DNA of 57,329 nucleotides from Pseudomonadota bacterium (GTDB lineage Bacteria > Desulfobacterota > Desulfobulbia > Desulfobulbales > Desulfocapsaceae): the NCBI GenBank assembly GCA_018820855.1, contig JAHJNL010000044.1:78808-136136 (forward strand). Reading direction: 5' to 3'. Positions within the stretch are counted from its first letter, which is position 1, and each line of letters begins with the position of its first letter. The notes beneath the pieces were generated by a model. That model was not told the origin of the DNA, did not search any database, and saw only the letters and a list, made by a program, of their open reading frames with translations. The position numbers were made by a program, and so were the translations under genes. This document shows, piece by piece, positions 8,575 to 17,065 of the stretch.

Positions 8575-10167
8575 ATGGAACAGTGGAAGTCGATAACTGA
8601 TTGTGGGGCCTTTGCAGCGCTCGAAAGCTGTGCTCAAAATCCCTTTGATTTAACAAGGCCAGGTGCGCTGACGCCCGAACGGTTGCTTCAATTTCGCTGT
8701 TCAGGACCTGAGTTTGATCTTCTCTATGGTTGCCAGAGAGTAACCTCGGAAGTCCTTGATCTGCTGCAGTCTCTGGCTGATGAATGTCAACTTGTGGAAC
8801 AGTTCAGGCAGATGCGTCGCGGCACAGTGATGAATCGCATCCACGGCTGGCCCTCTGAAGAACGACAGGTGCTGCATACGTCCAGTCGTGATCTTTTCTC
8901 AGCAGCTCCAGCCTGTCTGCCGGCTACAAAGGCGGCGCAAAAGGAACTGGCTAAGCTGAAAATATTTCTCAATGAAGTGGAAAACGGAGGCATTTGTAAC
9001 AGTCGAGGGGAGCCCTTTGTCAACCTGATTCACATTGGAATTGGTGGATCCGACCTGGGACCAAGGTCGATTTATGAGGCACTGCGATCATACAAAAAAA
9101 AGGGCAGAAAGGTTTCGTTTATCTCCAATGTGGATCCAGATGATGCTGCTGCGGTCCTTGATGGCCTCGACCTTTCCAGGACCCTGGTCTCAGTTGTTTC
9201 AAAAAGTGGAACAACACTTGAGACGCTGAGCAATGAGATCCTTGTCCGGACAGCTCTAAGAGAAGCAGGTCTGGATCCAGCAAAACATTGTCTGGCTGTC
9301 ACCGGTGAAGCGAGTCCTATGGATAATCCGGAACGCTATCTCAGGTCTTTTTATATGTATGACTATATCGGCGGGCGGTTCAGCTCCACGTCGGTTGTGG
9401 GAACAGTCATGCTTGGTTTCGCCCTGGGATATGAGAAAGTGATGGAATTTCTTGAGGGGGCGGCCATGGTGGATGAGGCTGCAGAGGAGGGGGATATCCG
9501 CTCGAATCTTCCTCTGCTCCTGGCCCTGCTCGGGATCTGGAATCATAATTTTCTTGATATGCCCACAGTGGCGGTTCTTCCATACAGTCAGGCCTTGCAT
9601 CGTTTTCCAGCCCATCTGCAGCAGTGTGATATGGAGAGCAATGGGAAATCAATACAACGGAACGGTAAAGAGCTGGCCATAAAGAGCGGACCTGTGGTCT
9701 GGGGGGAGCCGGGGACTAACGGACAACATGCCTTTTACCAGCTGCTGCATCAGGGAACGGAAAAGGTTGCTATTGAATTCATCGGGTTCAGAAAGAGTCA
9801 GCGTGGAAAGGACATGGGAATTCAAGGAACATGTTCACAGCAAAAACTGGTGGCGAATCTTCTGGCCCAATCTTTGGCTTTGGCCATAGGGAAAGGCGAT
9901 GAAAACCCAAACAAAGAATTCGCAGGAAATCACGCAAATTCTCTTCTCATGGGAGAGCGCTTAACGGCCAGAAATATGGGGGCACTGTTGGCCATTTACG
10001 AGGCCAAAATCGTGTTTCAGGGTTTTTGTTGGAATGTTAACTCCTTTGATCAGGAAGGCGTGCAACTTGGTAAAGTTCTTGCCGGCAGGATTCTTTCGGC
10101 AATGAGAGGAGAGGGTGAGCAAGGGGCCTTGGACAACGAACTTCTCAGGGCAGCAGGTATGGAGTAG
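8575..10167 (+). CDS. pgi: Glucose-6-phosphate isomerase
   Basis: Interconverts glucose 6-phosphate and fructose 6-phosphate. It is 530 aa, of the long E. coli type. Landmarks are IHIGIGGSDLGPRSIYEAL in the first SIS domain, VVSKSGTTLETLSNE for phosphate binding, DYIGGRFSSTSVVG, and QQCDMESNGKS with the catalytic region, followed by GTNGQHAFYQLLHQGT. Active-site Lys/Glu/His residues fall within these conserved blocks. It sits close behind rpe, a coherent pair linking glycolysis and the pentose phosphate pathway. Confidence 0.97.
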   Translation: MEQWKSITDCGAFAALESCAQNPFDLTRPGALTPERLLQFRCSGPEFDLLYGCQRVTSEVLDLLQSLADECQLVEQFRQMRRGTVMNRIHGWPSEERQVLHTSSRDLFSAAPACLPATKAAQKELAKLKIFLNEVENGGICNSRGEPFVNLIHIGIGGSDLGPRSIYEALRSYKKKGRKVSFISNVDPDDAAAVLDGLDLSRTLVSVVSKSGTTLETLSNEILVRTALREAGLDPAKHCLAVTGEASPMDNPERYLRSFYMYDYIGGRFSSTSVVGTVMLGFALGYEKVMEFLEGAAMVDEAAEEGDIRSNLPLLLALLGIWNHNFLDMPTVAVLPYSQALHRFPAHLQQCDMESNGKSIQRNGKELAIKSGPVVWGEPGTNGQHAFYQLLHQGTEKVAIEFIGFRKSQRGKDMGIQGTCSQQKLVANLLAQSLALAIGKGDENPNKEFAGNHANSLLMGERLTARNMGALLAIYEAKIVFQGFCWNVNSFDQEGVQLGKVLAGRILSAMRGEGEQGALDNELLRAAGME

Positions 10168-10602
10168 GGTTTGATGGTGTTATAGGTATTATTCTCTTTT
10201 TTTTCATTTTTTTGTTATTACGATGTGCCTGAGTACGCAGTAATGACAAAAAAAAAGGTGTGCCTGGCAGAGGAAACCTTTTGCTAATCCATAAAAAAAA
10301 TCTTTTTAAAATGTTGTAACGCTTGGGGAGAGAGAAAAAGCTGAATCTTCATTCAGTTTTCCGGGCGAATTGTTTCGTTTTTTGTTGACAAAGGCCAGCT
10401 TCGGAGATATTCTCACACGCTGAATGACTATTCAATAGTGTTGGTTTCATTTCTGCCGTTTAAGTCATTGGCAAATGCAAAAAAGCCGAATGGCAAGGGG
10501 TGGTAACAGAACCTCTTTTATTCGGTTTTGAAGCAATCGCTTTTGATGTGTAAATTCTGGTAATGGTTGAAGTTTAAATAGTAATTTAAAGGAGGAAAAT
10601 TC
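10168..10602. other. Upstream regulatory region of the dsr locus
   Basis: 435 bases between pgi and dsrA with no supportable gene. A good sigma-70 promoter lies at 10385-10413 (separate entry). Just before dsrA, TTTAAAT (10573-10579) and ATTTAAA (10584-10590) form a perfect 7-bp inverted repeat that abuts the AAGGAGG ribosome-binding site and could hide or expose it. Long homopolymer A and T runs occur near 10195-10300. Confidence 0.6.
10385..10413 (+). promoter_or_regulatory. Sigma-70-type promoter for dsrABD
   Basis: TTGACA (10385-10390, perfect -35) and TATTCT (10408-10413) with the ideal 17-bp spacer. It gives a 5' leader of about 180 bases before dsrA. Read by eye. Confidence 0.6.
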
Positions 10603-11883
10603 ATGGCAAAGCATGATACACCCTTGTTGGATGAGCTTGAGAGTGGCCCATGGCCAAGCTTCGTTTCCGACATTAAGCGCCAGGCTGAGAAAAACCCGGA
10701 TTGTTGGGATATTCTCGGTCAACTTGAGCTGTCTTACAGAGACAAGATCACCCACTGGAAGCATGGCGGTATCGTAGGTGTATTCGGGTATGGTGGTGGT
10801 ATTGTTGGTCGTTACTCTGACGTACCCAAGCAGTTCCCCGGCGTTGAGCACTTTCATACCGTTCGTGTGAACCAGCCATCTTCGAAATACTACTCCACCG
10901 AGAATCTTCGTGGCCTTTGTGGCCTCTGGGAAAAACATGGTTCTGGTATGACCAATATGCACGGTTCTACCGGTGACATCATTCTCCTTGGCTGTCGTAC
11001 CGAGGCCCTGGAGCCTTTCTTCTGGGACCTGACCCATGAACTTGGACAGGATCTTGGTGGCTCCGGCTCCAACCTGCGTACTCCTGCCAACTGTCTCGGC
11101 AAGTCCCGTTGTGAGTGGGCCTGCTATGATACAGAGGAAGCATGCTATCACCTGACCATGCATTATCAGGATGAGATCCATCGTCCTGCTTTCCCGTACA
11201 AATTTAAATTTAAATTTTCCGGTTGTGCCAACGACTGTGTTGCCGCTATCGCTCGTTCCGATGTGGCGGTTATCGGTACCTGGAGAGATGATATTCGTAT
11301 CGACCAGGCTGCCGTGAAAGAGTACGTTGCAGGAAATATCCCTTCCAATGGCGGTGCCCATGCCGATGGAAACTGGGGTGCCTTTGATATTCAGAAAGAA
11401 GTTATAGCCCTTTGCCCCACCGAGTGTATGTGGATGGAAGGCGGAGAACTGAAGATTGACAACAGTGAGTGTACCCGTTGTATGCATTGCATCAACGTTA
11501 TGCCCCGTGCACTGCGTCCCGGCGCACAGCAGGGTGCTTCCGTCTGTGTCGGTGCCAAGGCCCCGATTCTTGATGGTGCCCAGTTTGCCACTTTGATTGT
11601 TCCCTTCATGGAAGTCTCTGCTGATAATGAGTTTGAGAGCCTGATTGAATTTATCGAGAACATCTGGGATTGGTGGATGGAAGTTGGTAAAAATCGTGAG
11701 CGTGTTGGTGAGACTATGCAGCGTGTTGGTCTGCCTACTTTTATCAAGGTCATGGGTCTTGATCCGATTCCACAGCACATCAAAGAGCCTCGTTCAAACC
11801 CCTATGTTTTCTGGAATGAAGAGGAAGTACCTGGTGGGTTCGAGCGCGATGTAGATGAGTTTCGTGCACGTCACGCTGCATAA
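10603..11883 (+). CDS. dsrA: Dissimilatory sulfite reductase subunit alpha
   Basis: Alpha subunit of the siroheme enzyme that reduces sulfite in dissimilatory sulfate respiration; acts in the cytoplasm as DsrA2B2 with DsrC as sulfur acceptor. The product is 426 aa, close to family length. Cysteines that hold the siroheme-coupled [4Fe-4S] cluster are in the region NCLGKSRCEWACYD and FSGCANDCVAAIARSD. A ferredoxin-type insert carries CPTECMW and CTRCMHC. An excellent AAGGAGG site lies upstream. The order dsrA-dsrB-dsrD is the usual one in sulfate reducers. The gene has strong codon bias, which also creates a long antisense open frame that I reject. Confidence 0.98.
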   Translation: MAKHDTPLLDELESGPWPSFVSDIKRQAEKNPDCWDILGQLELSYRDKITHWKHGGIVGVFGYGGGIVGRYSDVPKQFPGVEHFHTVRVNQPSSKYYSTENLRGLCGLWEKHGSGMTNMHGSTGDIILLGCRTEALEPFFWDLTHELGQDLGGSGSNLRTPANCLGKSRCEWACYDTEEACYHLTMHYQDEIHRPAFPYKFKFKFSGCANDCVAAIARSDVAVIGTWRDDIRIDQAAVKEYVAGNIPSNGGAHADGNWGAFDIQKEVIALCPTECMWMEGGELKIDNSECTRCMHCINVMPRALRPGAQQGASVCVGAKAPILDGAQFATLIVPFMEVSADNEFESLIEFIENIWDWWMEVGKNRERVGETMQRVGLPTFIKVMGLDPIPQHIKEPRSNPYVFWNEEEVPGGFERDVDEFRARHAA

Positions 11884-11943
11884 GAACATTAATCGAGTAG
11901 GAAGCAAATCACGCTCGAATACATATTCAAGGAGGTTATAATT

Positions 11944-13071
11944 ATGGGTTACGATCCCGCAAATCCGATGGCGGACAGGATTACAGACATTGGTCCCCCA
12001 CATTACGCTAAATTTCATCCCCCGGTGATTGCCAAAAATAAAGGCAAATGGCTCTATCATGAGATCACCCAGGCTGGTGTTTTGATGCATAAATCAGAAA
12101 CTGGCGACGAGTGCTGGACTGTACGCGTTGGTGCTGCCCGTTTGATTTCCATAGAACTCATCCGTGAGATCTGTGATATCGCTGATGCGCATTGTGACGG
12201 TTTCCTGCGTTTCACCACCAGGAATAATATTGAGTTCATGGTTGATTCTAAAGCTAAGGTTCAGCCCCTGCTTGACGATCTGGCCTCACGCGGCAATAAG
12301 TTCCCTGTAGGTGGAACCGGAGCCGGTGTGACCAACATTGTTCATACCCAGGGTTGGGTACATTGTCATACCCCTGCTACCGATGCTTCCGGTGTTGTTA
12401 AAGCAGTAATGGATGAGTTGTTTGATTATTTCACATCCATGAAGCTTCCTGCACAGGTTCGTATCGCTCTTGCCTGTTGTTTGAACATGTGTGGTGCTGT
12501 ACATGCTTCTGATATCGCCATCCTTGGTGTTCATCGGAAGCCCCCCATGATCGATCACACCCGTATTACCGGTGTTTGTGAGCTGCCTCTCGCCATCTCT
12601 GCCTGTCCCCTTGGTGCTGTTAAACCTGCCAAGGCCGAAGTAGACGGAAAAGAGATCAAGACTGTTAAGGTCAACAATGATCGTTGTATGTTCTGTGGTA
12701 ACTGTTATACCATGTGTCCTGCAATGCCTCTGGCGGATCCTGATGGTGATGGTATTGCCATCCTCGTTGGTGGTAAGGTTTCCAATGCCAGATCTGCCCC
12801 TAAATTCTCCAAACTGGTTATTCCTTTCCTGCCCAACACTCCGCCACGTTGGCCTGAGACTGTTGACGCTATAAAGAATATCCTGGAGACCTATGCCAAA
12901 GACGCCAAAAAGTATGAGCGTGTTGGTGAATGGGCCGAGCGCATTGGTTGGGAGAAGTTCTTTGAAAAATGTAACATCCCCTTCACCATCAAGTCCATTG
13001 ACGATTACCGTCTGGCCTATGATACCTGGCGTACAACTACTCAGTTTAAGTACACCAATCACATCAAGTAA
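11944..13071 (+). CDS. dsrB: Dissimilatory sulfite reductase subunit beta
   Basis: Beta subunit of DsrAB, carrying the catalytically competent siroheme. It is 375 aa. The cluster cysteines are in [16 protein letters not shown] and [14 protein letters not shown], and the ferredoxin domain is [27 protein letters not shown] precedes the ATG. It begins 60 bases after dsrA, clearly the same transcript. DsrA and DsrB are ancient paralogues, consistent with the shared tail segments (both end in a similar helical region with [15 protein letters not shown] or equivalent). Confidence 0.98.
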   Translation: MGYDPANPMADRITDIGPPHYAKFHPPVIAKNKGKWLYHEITQAGVLMHKSETGDECWTVRVGAARLISIELIREICDIADAHCDGFLRFTTRNNIEFMVDSKAKVQPLLDDLASRGNKFPVGGTGAGVTNIVHTQGWVHCHTPATDASGVVKAVMDELFDYFTSMKLPAQVRIALACCLNMCGAVHASDIAILGVHRKPPMIDHTRITGVCELPLAISACPLGAVKPAKAEVDGKEIKTVKVNNDRCMFCGNCYTMCPAMPLADPDGDGIAILVGGKVSNARSAPKFSKLVIPFLPNTPPRWPETVDAIKNILETYAKDAKKYERVGEWAERIGWEKFFEKCNIPFTIKSIDDYRLAYDTWRTTTQFKYTNHIK

Positions 13072-13082
13072 TTGATCTGATA

Positions 13083-13117
13083 GACGCAGTCGGGGAGACT
13101 ATTTCTTCGACTGCGTT
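13083..13117 (+). other. Stem-loop between dsrB and dsrD
   Basis: ACGCAGTCG (13084-13092) pairs with CGACTGCGT (13108-13116) over a 15-base loop, with an extra G-U pair outside. Only a short T-rich tail (TTCT) follows. I infer an mRNA stability or partial termination element that sets the dsrAB:dsrD ratio. Confidence 0.55.
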
Positions 13118-13161
13118 TCTCGGTCATTGCCTGATAACACTTTGCCTTAGGAGTTCCTGTT

Positions 13162-13407
13162 ATGGCACTTAGCGAAGACGAAATCAAAGCTGCAATGATT
13201 GAAAAGGCTACAAAAGCCCCAAAACCACAGCTTTATATCAAAGATTTTTACGCCTGTGATCCTGATACCAAACCTCGCGTGATCAAGAATATTGCGAACG
13301 CATTGGTTAAGGAAGGAAAACTCATGTTCTGGTCCTCTGGTTCCACTACCATGTATGCCCGACCTGATCGTATCAAGAATGAAGAGGGAGCTGAAGGTAT
13401 TAATTAA
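13162..13407 (+). CDS. dsrD: DsrD, activator of dissimilatory sulfite reductase
   Basis: Small winged-helix protein of 81 aa found next to dsrAB in sulfate-reducing bacteria and reported to be an allosteric activator of DsrAB. The sequence matches the family in length and character: an N-terminal helix, then DFYACDPDTKPRVIKN and the conserved GKLMFWSSGSTTMYA. A TTAGGAG ribosome-binding site lies upstream. Its presence argues for the reductive, not the oxidative, type of dsr locus. It is followed by a terminator. Confidence 0.95.
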   Translation: MALSEDEIKAAMIEKATKAPKPQLYIKDFYACDPDTKPRVIKNIANALVKEGKLMFWSSGSTTMYARPDRIKNEEGAEGIN

Positions 13408-13437
13408 CCTTTATCTTTTTTTTTCACATTGGTTTTT

Positions 13438-13474
13438 AAAAGGTGCAGAGTTTTTTCTCTGTACCTTTTTTTTT
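13438..13474 (+). terminator. Intrinsic terminator of the dsrABD operon
   Basis: AAAAGGTGCAGAG (13438-13450) pairs with CTCTGTACCTTTT (13457-13469) with one G-U pair, loop of six T, and a run of T after the stem. Confidence 0.9.
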
Positions 13475-13492
13475 GCCTTAACATCTATCGTT

Positions 13493-14251
13493 ATGGATAA
13501 CATAATTCATCTGCATTCGACGAAATCCACAAACGAGGATGCTTATGCCTTGGCGATCAACGGCGCTGGCCATGGGGTTGGTGTAGTCGCAGAACAACAG
13601 AGCCAGGGAAGGGGGAGATTGGGAAGAGAATGGATTTCCCCGCCTGGGACCGGTCTTTATTGCTCTATTATCATCAGACCTTCCCTGTCGCTTATAGACT
13701 TCCCACGAATCACCCTCACAGCGGGCCTTGCTCTCTGTTCCGCCGTTGAATCACTAACTTCCCATCCATTTGGCTTGAAATGGCCCAACGATCTGTATTG
13801 CCGGGGGAAAAAGTGTGGCGGCATTCTGGTAGAATCTTCACCCCTTTATCATGGCAAAGAAAGTCTGTTTGTCATCGTCGGTATCGGTGTGAACGTCAAT
13901 ACCCCTTCTGACCTCTTTCCAGCCTCTCTAGAAGGGAAGGCAAGTTCCCTTTTTATGGAGACTGGAGTATTGTGGGACATTAGTGATCTGTACGAGAAAA
14001 TCCACGATTCACTTCTCTTGCATATTGCTATTCATGAACAGCAGGGCTTTGCTGAAATTCTGAAAAAATGGAGAACACATGACGTTCTCTATGAAAAAGA
14101 GATGCAGTGGCTGACCCGTGAGGGGAAGGTTATACGCGGATGGGGAATGGGACCGGATGCAGATGGTAAGTTGATAGCCAGGGACAGCAAGGGTGTGCTA
14201 CATGAGATCCTTTCCGGAGATGTACAGCTCTACAGAAAAAATCGGGCATGA
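13493..14251 (+). CDS. birA: Biotin--[acetyl-CoA-carboxylase] ligase
   Basis: Attaches biotin to biotin-carboxyl-carrier proteins through biotinyl-AMP. With the ATG at 13493 the product is 252 aa and begins MDNIIHLHSTKSTNEDAYA. This lacks the N-terminal helix-turn-helix of bifunctional BirA, so it is the enzyme-only (class I) type. The biotin/ATP-binding loop GRGRLGREWISPPGTGLY and the catalytic segment LKWPNDLYCRGKKCGGILVE are intact. A longer in-frame ORF reaches back into dsrD but crosses the dsr terminator, so I reject it. No clear ribosome-binding site is seen. Confidence 0.9.
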   Translation: MDNIIHLHSTKSTNEDAYALAINGAGHGVGVVAEQQSQGRGRLGREWISPPGTGLYCSIIIRPSLSLIDFPRITLTAGLALCSAVESLTSHPFGLKWPNDLYCRGKKCGGILVESSPLYHGKESLFVIVGIGVNVNTPSDLFPASLEGKASSLFMETGVLWDISDLYEKIHDSLLLHIAIHEQQGFAEILKKWRTHDVLYEKEMQWLTREGKVIRGWGMGPDADGKLIARDSKGVLHEILSGDVQLYRKNRA

Positions 14252-14282
14252 GAACCGAGTAGACAGTACCCGGTTCTCATGC
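14236..14282 (-). terminator. Terminator between convergent birA and ahcY
   Basis: Perfect 12-bp stem: GCATGAGAACCG (14246-14257) and CGGTTCTCATGC (14271-14282). On the minus strand it is followed by CCCGATTTTTTC, so it mainly serves ahcY. It overlaps the birA stop codon. Confidence 0.75.
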
Positions 14283-14295
14283 AGAAGTGAACGGA

Positions 14296-15594
14296 TTAGT
14301 ATCTGTAATATTCCGGTTTGTATGGTCCTTCAACAGGCACACCAATATAATCGGCCTGTTTCTTGCTCATGGTTGTGAGATGGGCGTCAATCTTTTGCAG
14401 ATGCAGTCTTGCCACCTTTTCATCAAGGCTTTTCGGAAGGAAGTATACTTTGTTCTCGTATTTTTCAGAGTTATTCCACAGCTCAATCTGGGCAAGTACC
14501 TGGTTGGTAAAGGAGTTACTCATGACAAAGCTTGGGTGGCCCGTGGCACATCCGAGATTAACCAGGCGACCTTCGGCGAGGACAATGATTTTCTTACCAT
14601 CAGGGAAGACGACGTGATCCACTTGGGGCTTGATATTCTCCCAGGGAAGGTCTCTGATGCCGGCAATGTCAATTTCAGAATCAAAGTGACCGATATTACA
14701 AACAATAGCCTCGGCTGGCATCTGTTCCATATGGGCCCTGGTAATGACATTGAGGTTACCGGTACATGTGACATAGATGTTACCCTTTGAGGCAATTTCA
14801 TCCATGGTCACCACTCTGTAGCCTTCCATGGCTGCCTGCAAGGCACAGATGGGATCAACTTCAGTTACATAGACAGTGGCTCCCATACCACGCAGGGCTT
14901 GAGCGCATCCTTTGCCCACATCACCATAGCCGACAACCACCGCTTTTTTTCCGGCAATCATTACATCAGTGGCACGCTTGATGCCATCAATAAGGGATTC
15001 ACGGCAACCGTAGAGGTTGTCAAATTTGGATTTGGTGACAGAATCGTTAACATTAAAGGACGGGCACATCAGTTTGCCAGCCCGCGCCATCTCATTGAGA
15101 CGGTGAACGCCGGTGGTGGTCTCCTCACTGATTCCTTTGACGGCTTGCATTTCTTCTGTATACTTGTCATGCATGATAAGAGTGAGATCGCCACCATCAT
15201 CAAGGATCATGTTGGGTCGCCATCCGTCGGGACCGAAAATGGTCTGGTCGATACACCACCAGAATTCTTCTTCGTTCTCACCTTTCCAGGCAAAGGTAGG
15301 GATTCCTGCTGCAGCCATGGCTGCGGCGGCATGATCTTGGGTGGAAAAAATATTGCACGATGACCAGCGGAGTTGCGCTCCGAGTTCAACTAGGGTTTCC
15401 ATAAGTACGGCGGTCTGGATAGTCATATGCAGACAACCAGCTATGCGGGCACCTTTCAAGGGCTGGGCTTCGCCATATTCCTTGCGCAGGGCCATGAGGC
15501 CGGGCATTTCAGTCTCAGCGATTTTGATTTCTTCACGCCCCCAGGGAGCAAGGGACAGGTCGGCAACTTTATAATCATTAACAGAATCAGACAT
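14296..15594 (-). CDS. ahcY: Adenosylhomocysteinase (S-adenosylhomocysteine hydrolase)
   Basis: NAD-dependent enzyme that splits S-adenosylhomocysteine into adenosine and homocysteine, relieving product inhibition of methyltransferases. The start at 15594 ([20 protein letters not shown]) has GAGGA at good distance and gives 432 aa; a 16-codon longer frame begins in the upstream hairpin region and is unlikely. Signatures visible are the substrate-binding [15 protein letters not shown], the NAD-binding [18 protein letters not shown] and the C-terminal KPEYYRY. It lies just downstream of metK on the same strand; with an SAM-dependent SET protein also in the window, it completes the activated-methyl cycle. 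Confidence 0.96.
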   Translation of the reverse strand: MSDSVNDYKVADLSLAPWGREEIKIAETEMPGLMALRKEYGEAQPLKGARIAGCLHMTIQTAVLMETLVELGAQLRWSSCNIFSTQDHAAAAMAAAGIPTFAWKGENEEEFWWCIDQTIFGPDGWRPNMILDDGGDLTLIMHDKYTEEMQAVKGISEETTTGVHRLNEMARAGKLMCPSFNVNDSVTKSKFDNLYGCRESLIDGIKRATDVMIAGKKAVVVGYGDVGKGCAQALRGMGATVYVTEVDPICALQAAMEGYRVVTMDEIASKGNIYVTCTGNLNVITRAHMEQMPAEAIVCNIGHFDSEIDIAGIRDLPWENIKPQVDHVVFPDGKKIIVLAEGRLVNLGCATGHPSFVMSNSFTNQVLAQIELWNNSEKYENKVYFLPKSLDEKVARLHLQKIDAHLTTMSKKQADYIGVPVEGPYKPEYYRY

Positions 15595-15616
15595 TATAGT
15601 ATCCTCATTAAGGTCT

Positions 15617-15663
15617 ATGAAAAACAAAGACCCATCTGCCACGACGCGCAGCAGATGGGGTCT
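15617..15663 (-). terminator. Terminator-like hairpin between metK and ahcY
   Basis: AGACCCATCTGC (15628-15639) pairs with GCAGATGGGGTCT (15651-15663) with one bulged G. On the minus strand the stem is followed by TTTGTTTTTC, a T-rich tail. It can end the metK transcript or attenuate read-through into ahcY. It does not resemble the conserved core of the SAH riboswitch. Confidence 0.65.
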
Positions 15664-15685
15664 GGTTAGGAGTTAGAAAAAGATG

Positions 15686-16849
15686 TTATAAGCCGGCATC
15701 ACTCTTGAGAATTTCAGCTTTGTCTGTTCTTTCCCAAGTGAAATTGTCAAGTTCACGGCCGAAATGACCGTAGGCTGCTGTTGACTGATAGATGGGACGA
15801 AGCAGGTTCAGGTGTTGGACAATCGCTTTAGGCCGCAAATCAAAATTTCGAATGATCAAGGCCTTAATGTCGTCATCCTCGAGTTTTCCGGTGCCAAAGC
15901 TTTGAACGTTGATAGAAACAGGTTGAGAGATACCTATAGCGTAGGCGATCTGAACTTCAATCTCTGAGGCGATACCTGCAGCCACAATGTTTTTTGCCAC
16001 ATATCGACCCATGTATGCAGATGAACGGTCAACCTTGGAGGGATCCTTGCCGGAAAAAGCACCGCCGCCATGGGATCCTTTACCACCATAAGTATCAACG
16101 ATGATCTTTCTCCCGGTTACTCCGCAATCACCGACGGGACCACCTATAACGAATCGACCGGTGGGGTTGATAAAGTACTTCGTTTTTTCATCAACCATAT
16201 CAGCAGGTATGGTAGGCTTGATGATCAGTTCCATAACCGCTTCCTGAAGATCGGCATAGGAGATAGACTCGTCATGCTGGGTGGAGAGAACGATAGCTTC
16301 AACCCGTTTGGCTTTGTTGCCCTCATATTCGATGGTGACTTGACTTTTTGCATCTGGTCGAAGCCAGGGGAGCTTTCCGGATTTGCGCACATCTGCCTGG
16401 CACTTGGTGAGTCTATGGGCATAGGTGATGGGCATGGGCATAAGGACTCGTGTTTCATCGCAGGCATAACCGAACATCAGTCCCTGGTCTCCAGCACCCT
16501 GGTCCAAATCCATCCCACTGCCTTCGTCGACTCCCAAGGCAATATCAGCGGATTGCTTGTCAATAGATGTAAGAACGGCACAGGATTGCCAGTCAAAACC
16601 CATCTCTGAAGAATTGTATCCGATGGAGCGTATGGTCTGACGTACTACATCAGGCATATCGACCCAAGCACTGGTGGTTATTTCACCGGCGATAATGGCC
16701 ATGCCCGTGGTAACCATAGTCTCGCAGGCAACGCGACCGCCCGGATCCTGTCTGAGGATAGCATCGAGAATGGCATCTGAGATCTGATCAGCTACTTTAT
16801 CAGGATGGCCTTCTGAAACGGATTCAGAGGTAAAAAAGTGATTTGACAT
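15686..16849 (-). CDS. metK: S-adenosylmethionine synthetase
   Basis: Makes S-adenosylmethionine from methionine and ATP. It is 387 aa, normal length. Signatures: [20 protein letters not shown] at the N-terminus with the ATP-binding His, [11 protein letters not shown], the hexapeptide-containing [10 protein letters not shown], and the P-loop-like [27 protein letters not shown] site precedes the ATG. It is upstream of ahcY with a hairpin between them. The region upstream has nested inverted repeats likely to be an operator. Confidence 0.97.
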   Translation of the reverse strand: MSNHFFTSESVSEGHPDKVADQISDAILDAILRQDPGGRVACETMVTTGMAIIAGEITTSAWVDMPDVVRQTIRSIGYNSSEMGFDWQSCAVLTSIDKQSADIALGVDEGSGMDLDQGAGDQGLMFGYACDETRVLMPMPITYAHRLTKCQADVRKSGKLPWLRPDAKSQVTIEYEGNKAKRVEAIVLSTQHDESISYADLQEAVMELIIKPTIPADMVDEKTKYFINPTGRFVIGGPVGDCGVTGRKIIVDTYGGKGSHGGGAFSGKDPSKVDRSSAYMGRYVAKNIVAAGIASEIEVQIAYAIGISQPVSINVQSFGTGKLEDDDIKALIIRNFDLRPKAIVQHLNLLRPIYQSTAAYGHFGRELDNFTWERTDKAEILKSDAGL

Positions 16850-16864
16850 GGAAGGTCTCCGTTG

Positions 16865-16932
16865 GAATTATACTGTCATTTTCACACCTGTGAAAATATG
16901 TTGGGAATATGATAGTATCCAGAATTATACTG
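16865..16932. promoter_or_regulatory. Nested inverted repeats upstream of metK (putative operator)
   Basis: The core ATTTTCACA (16878-16886), CC, TGTGAAAAT (16889-16897) is a perfect 9-bp-arm palindrome. It is framed by ATACTGTCAT (16870-16879) and ATGATAGTAT (16909-16918), an inverted repeat with one mismatch. The word GAATTATACTG also occurs as a direct repeat at 16865-16875 and 16922-16932. The position, 16-83 bases upstream of metK, suits a repressor or activator site. The regulator is not known. Confidence 0.6.
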
Positions 16933-17065
16933 GAGGTTTTTAAAAAACAATTTTAAACTATGACGCTGTATGGCCTGTATTGTCAAGGAAAAATGGCAAT
17001 TTGATGGGATTTTTCATGTCTGATTCAGCTCTTTTGAGCATAACATACATATAGGGCAGTGGCTT

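Noticed and set aside
10465-11778. Long minus-strand open frame of 437 codons opposite dsrA
   Set aside because: Antisense shadow produced by the strong codon bias of dsrA; no ribosome-binding site and no recognisable domains. A similar shadow lies opposite dsrB (12286-13062).
13292-13492. N-terminal extension of birA reaching into dsrD
   Set aside because: It crosses the dsr terminator and overlaps dsrD in another frame; the BirA family start fits the ATG at 13493.
15595-15685. SAH riboswitch before ahcY
   Set aside because: The leader is short and dominated by one simple hairpin; the conserved SAH riboswitch core words were not found.
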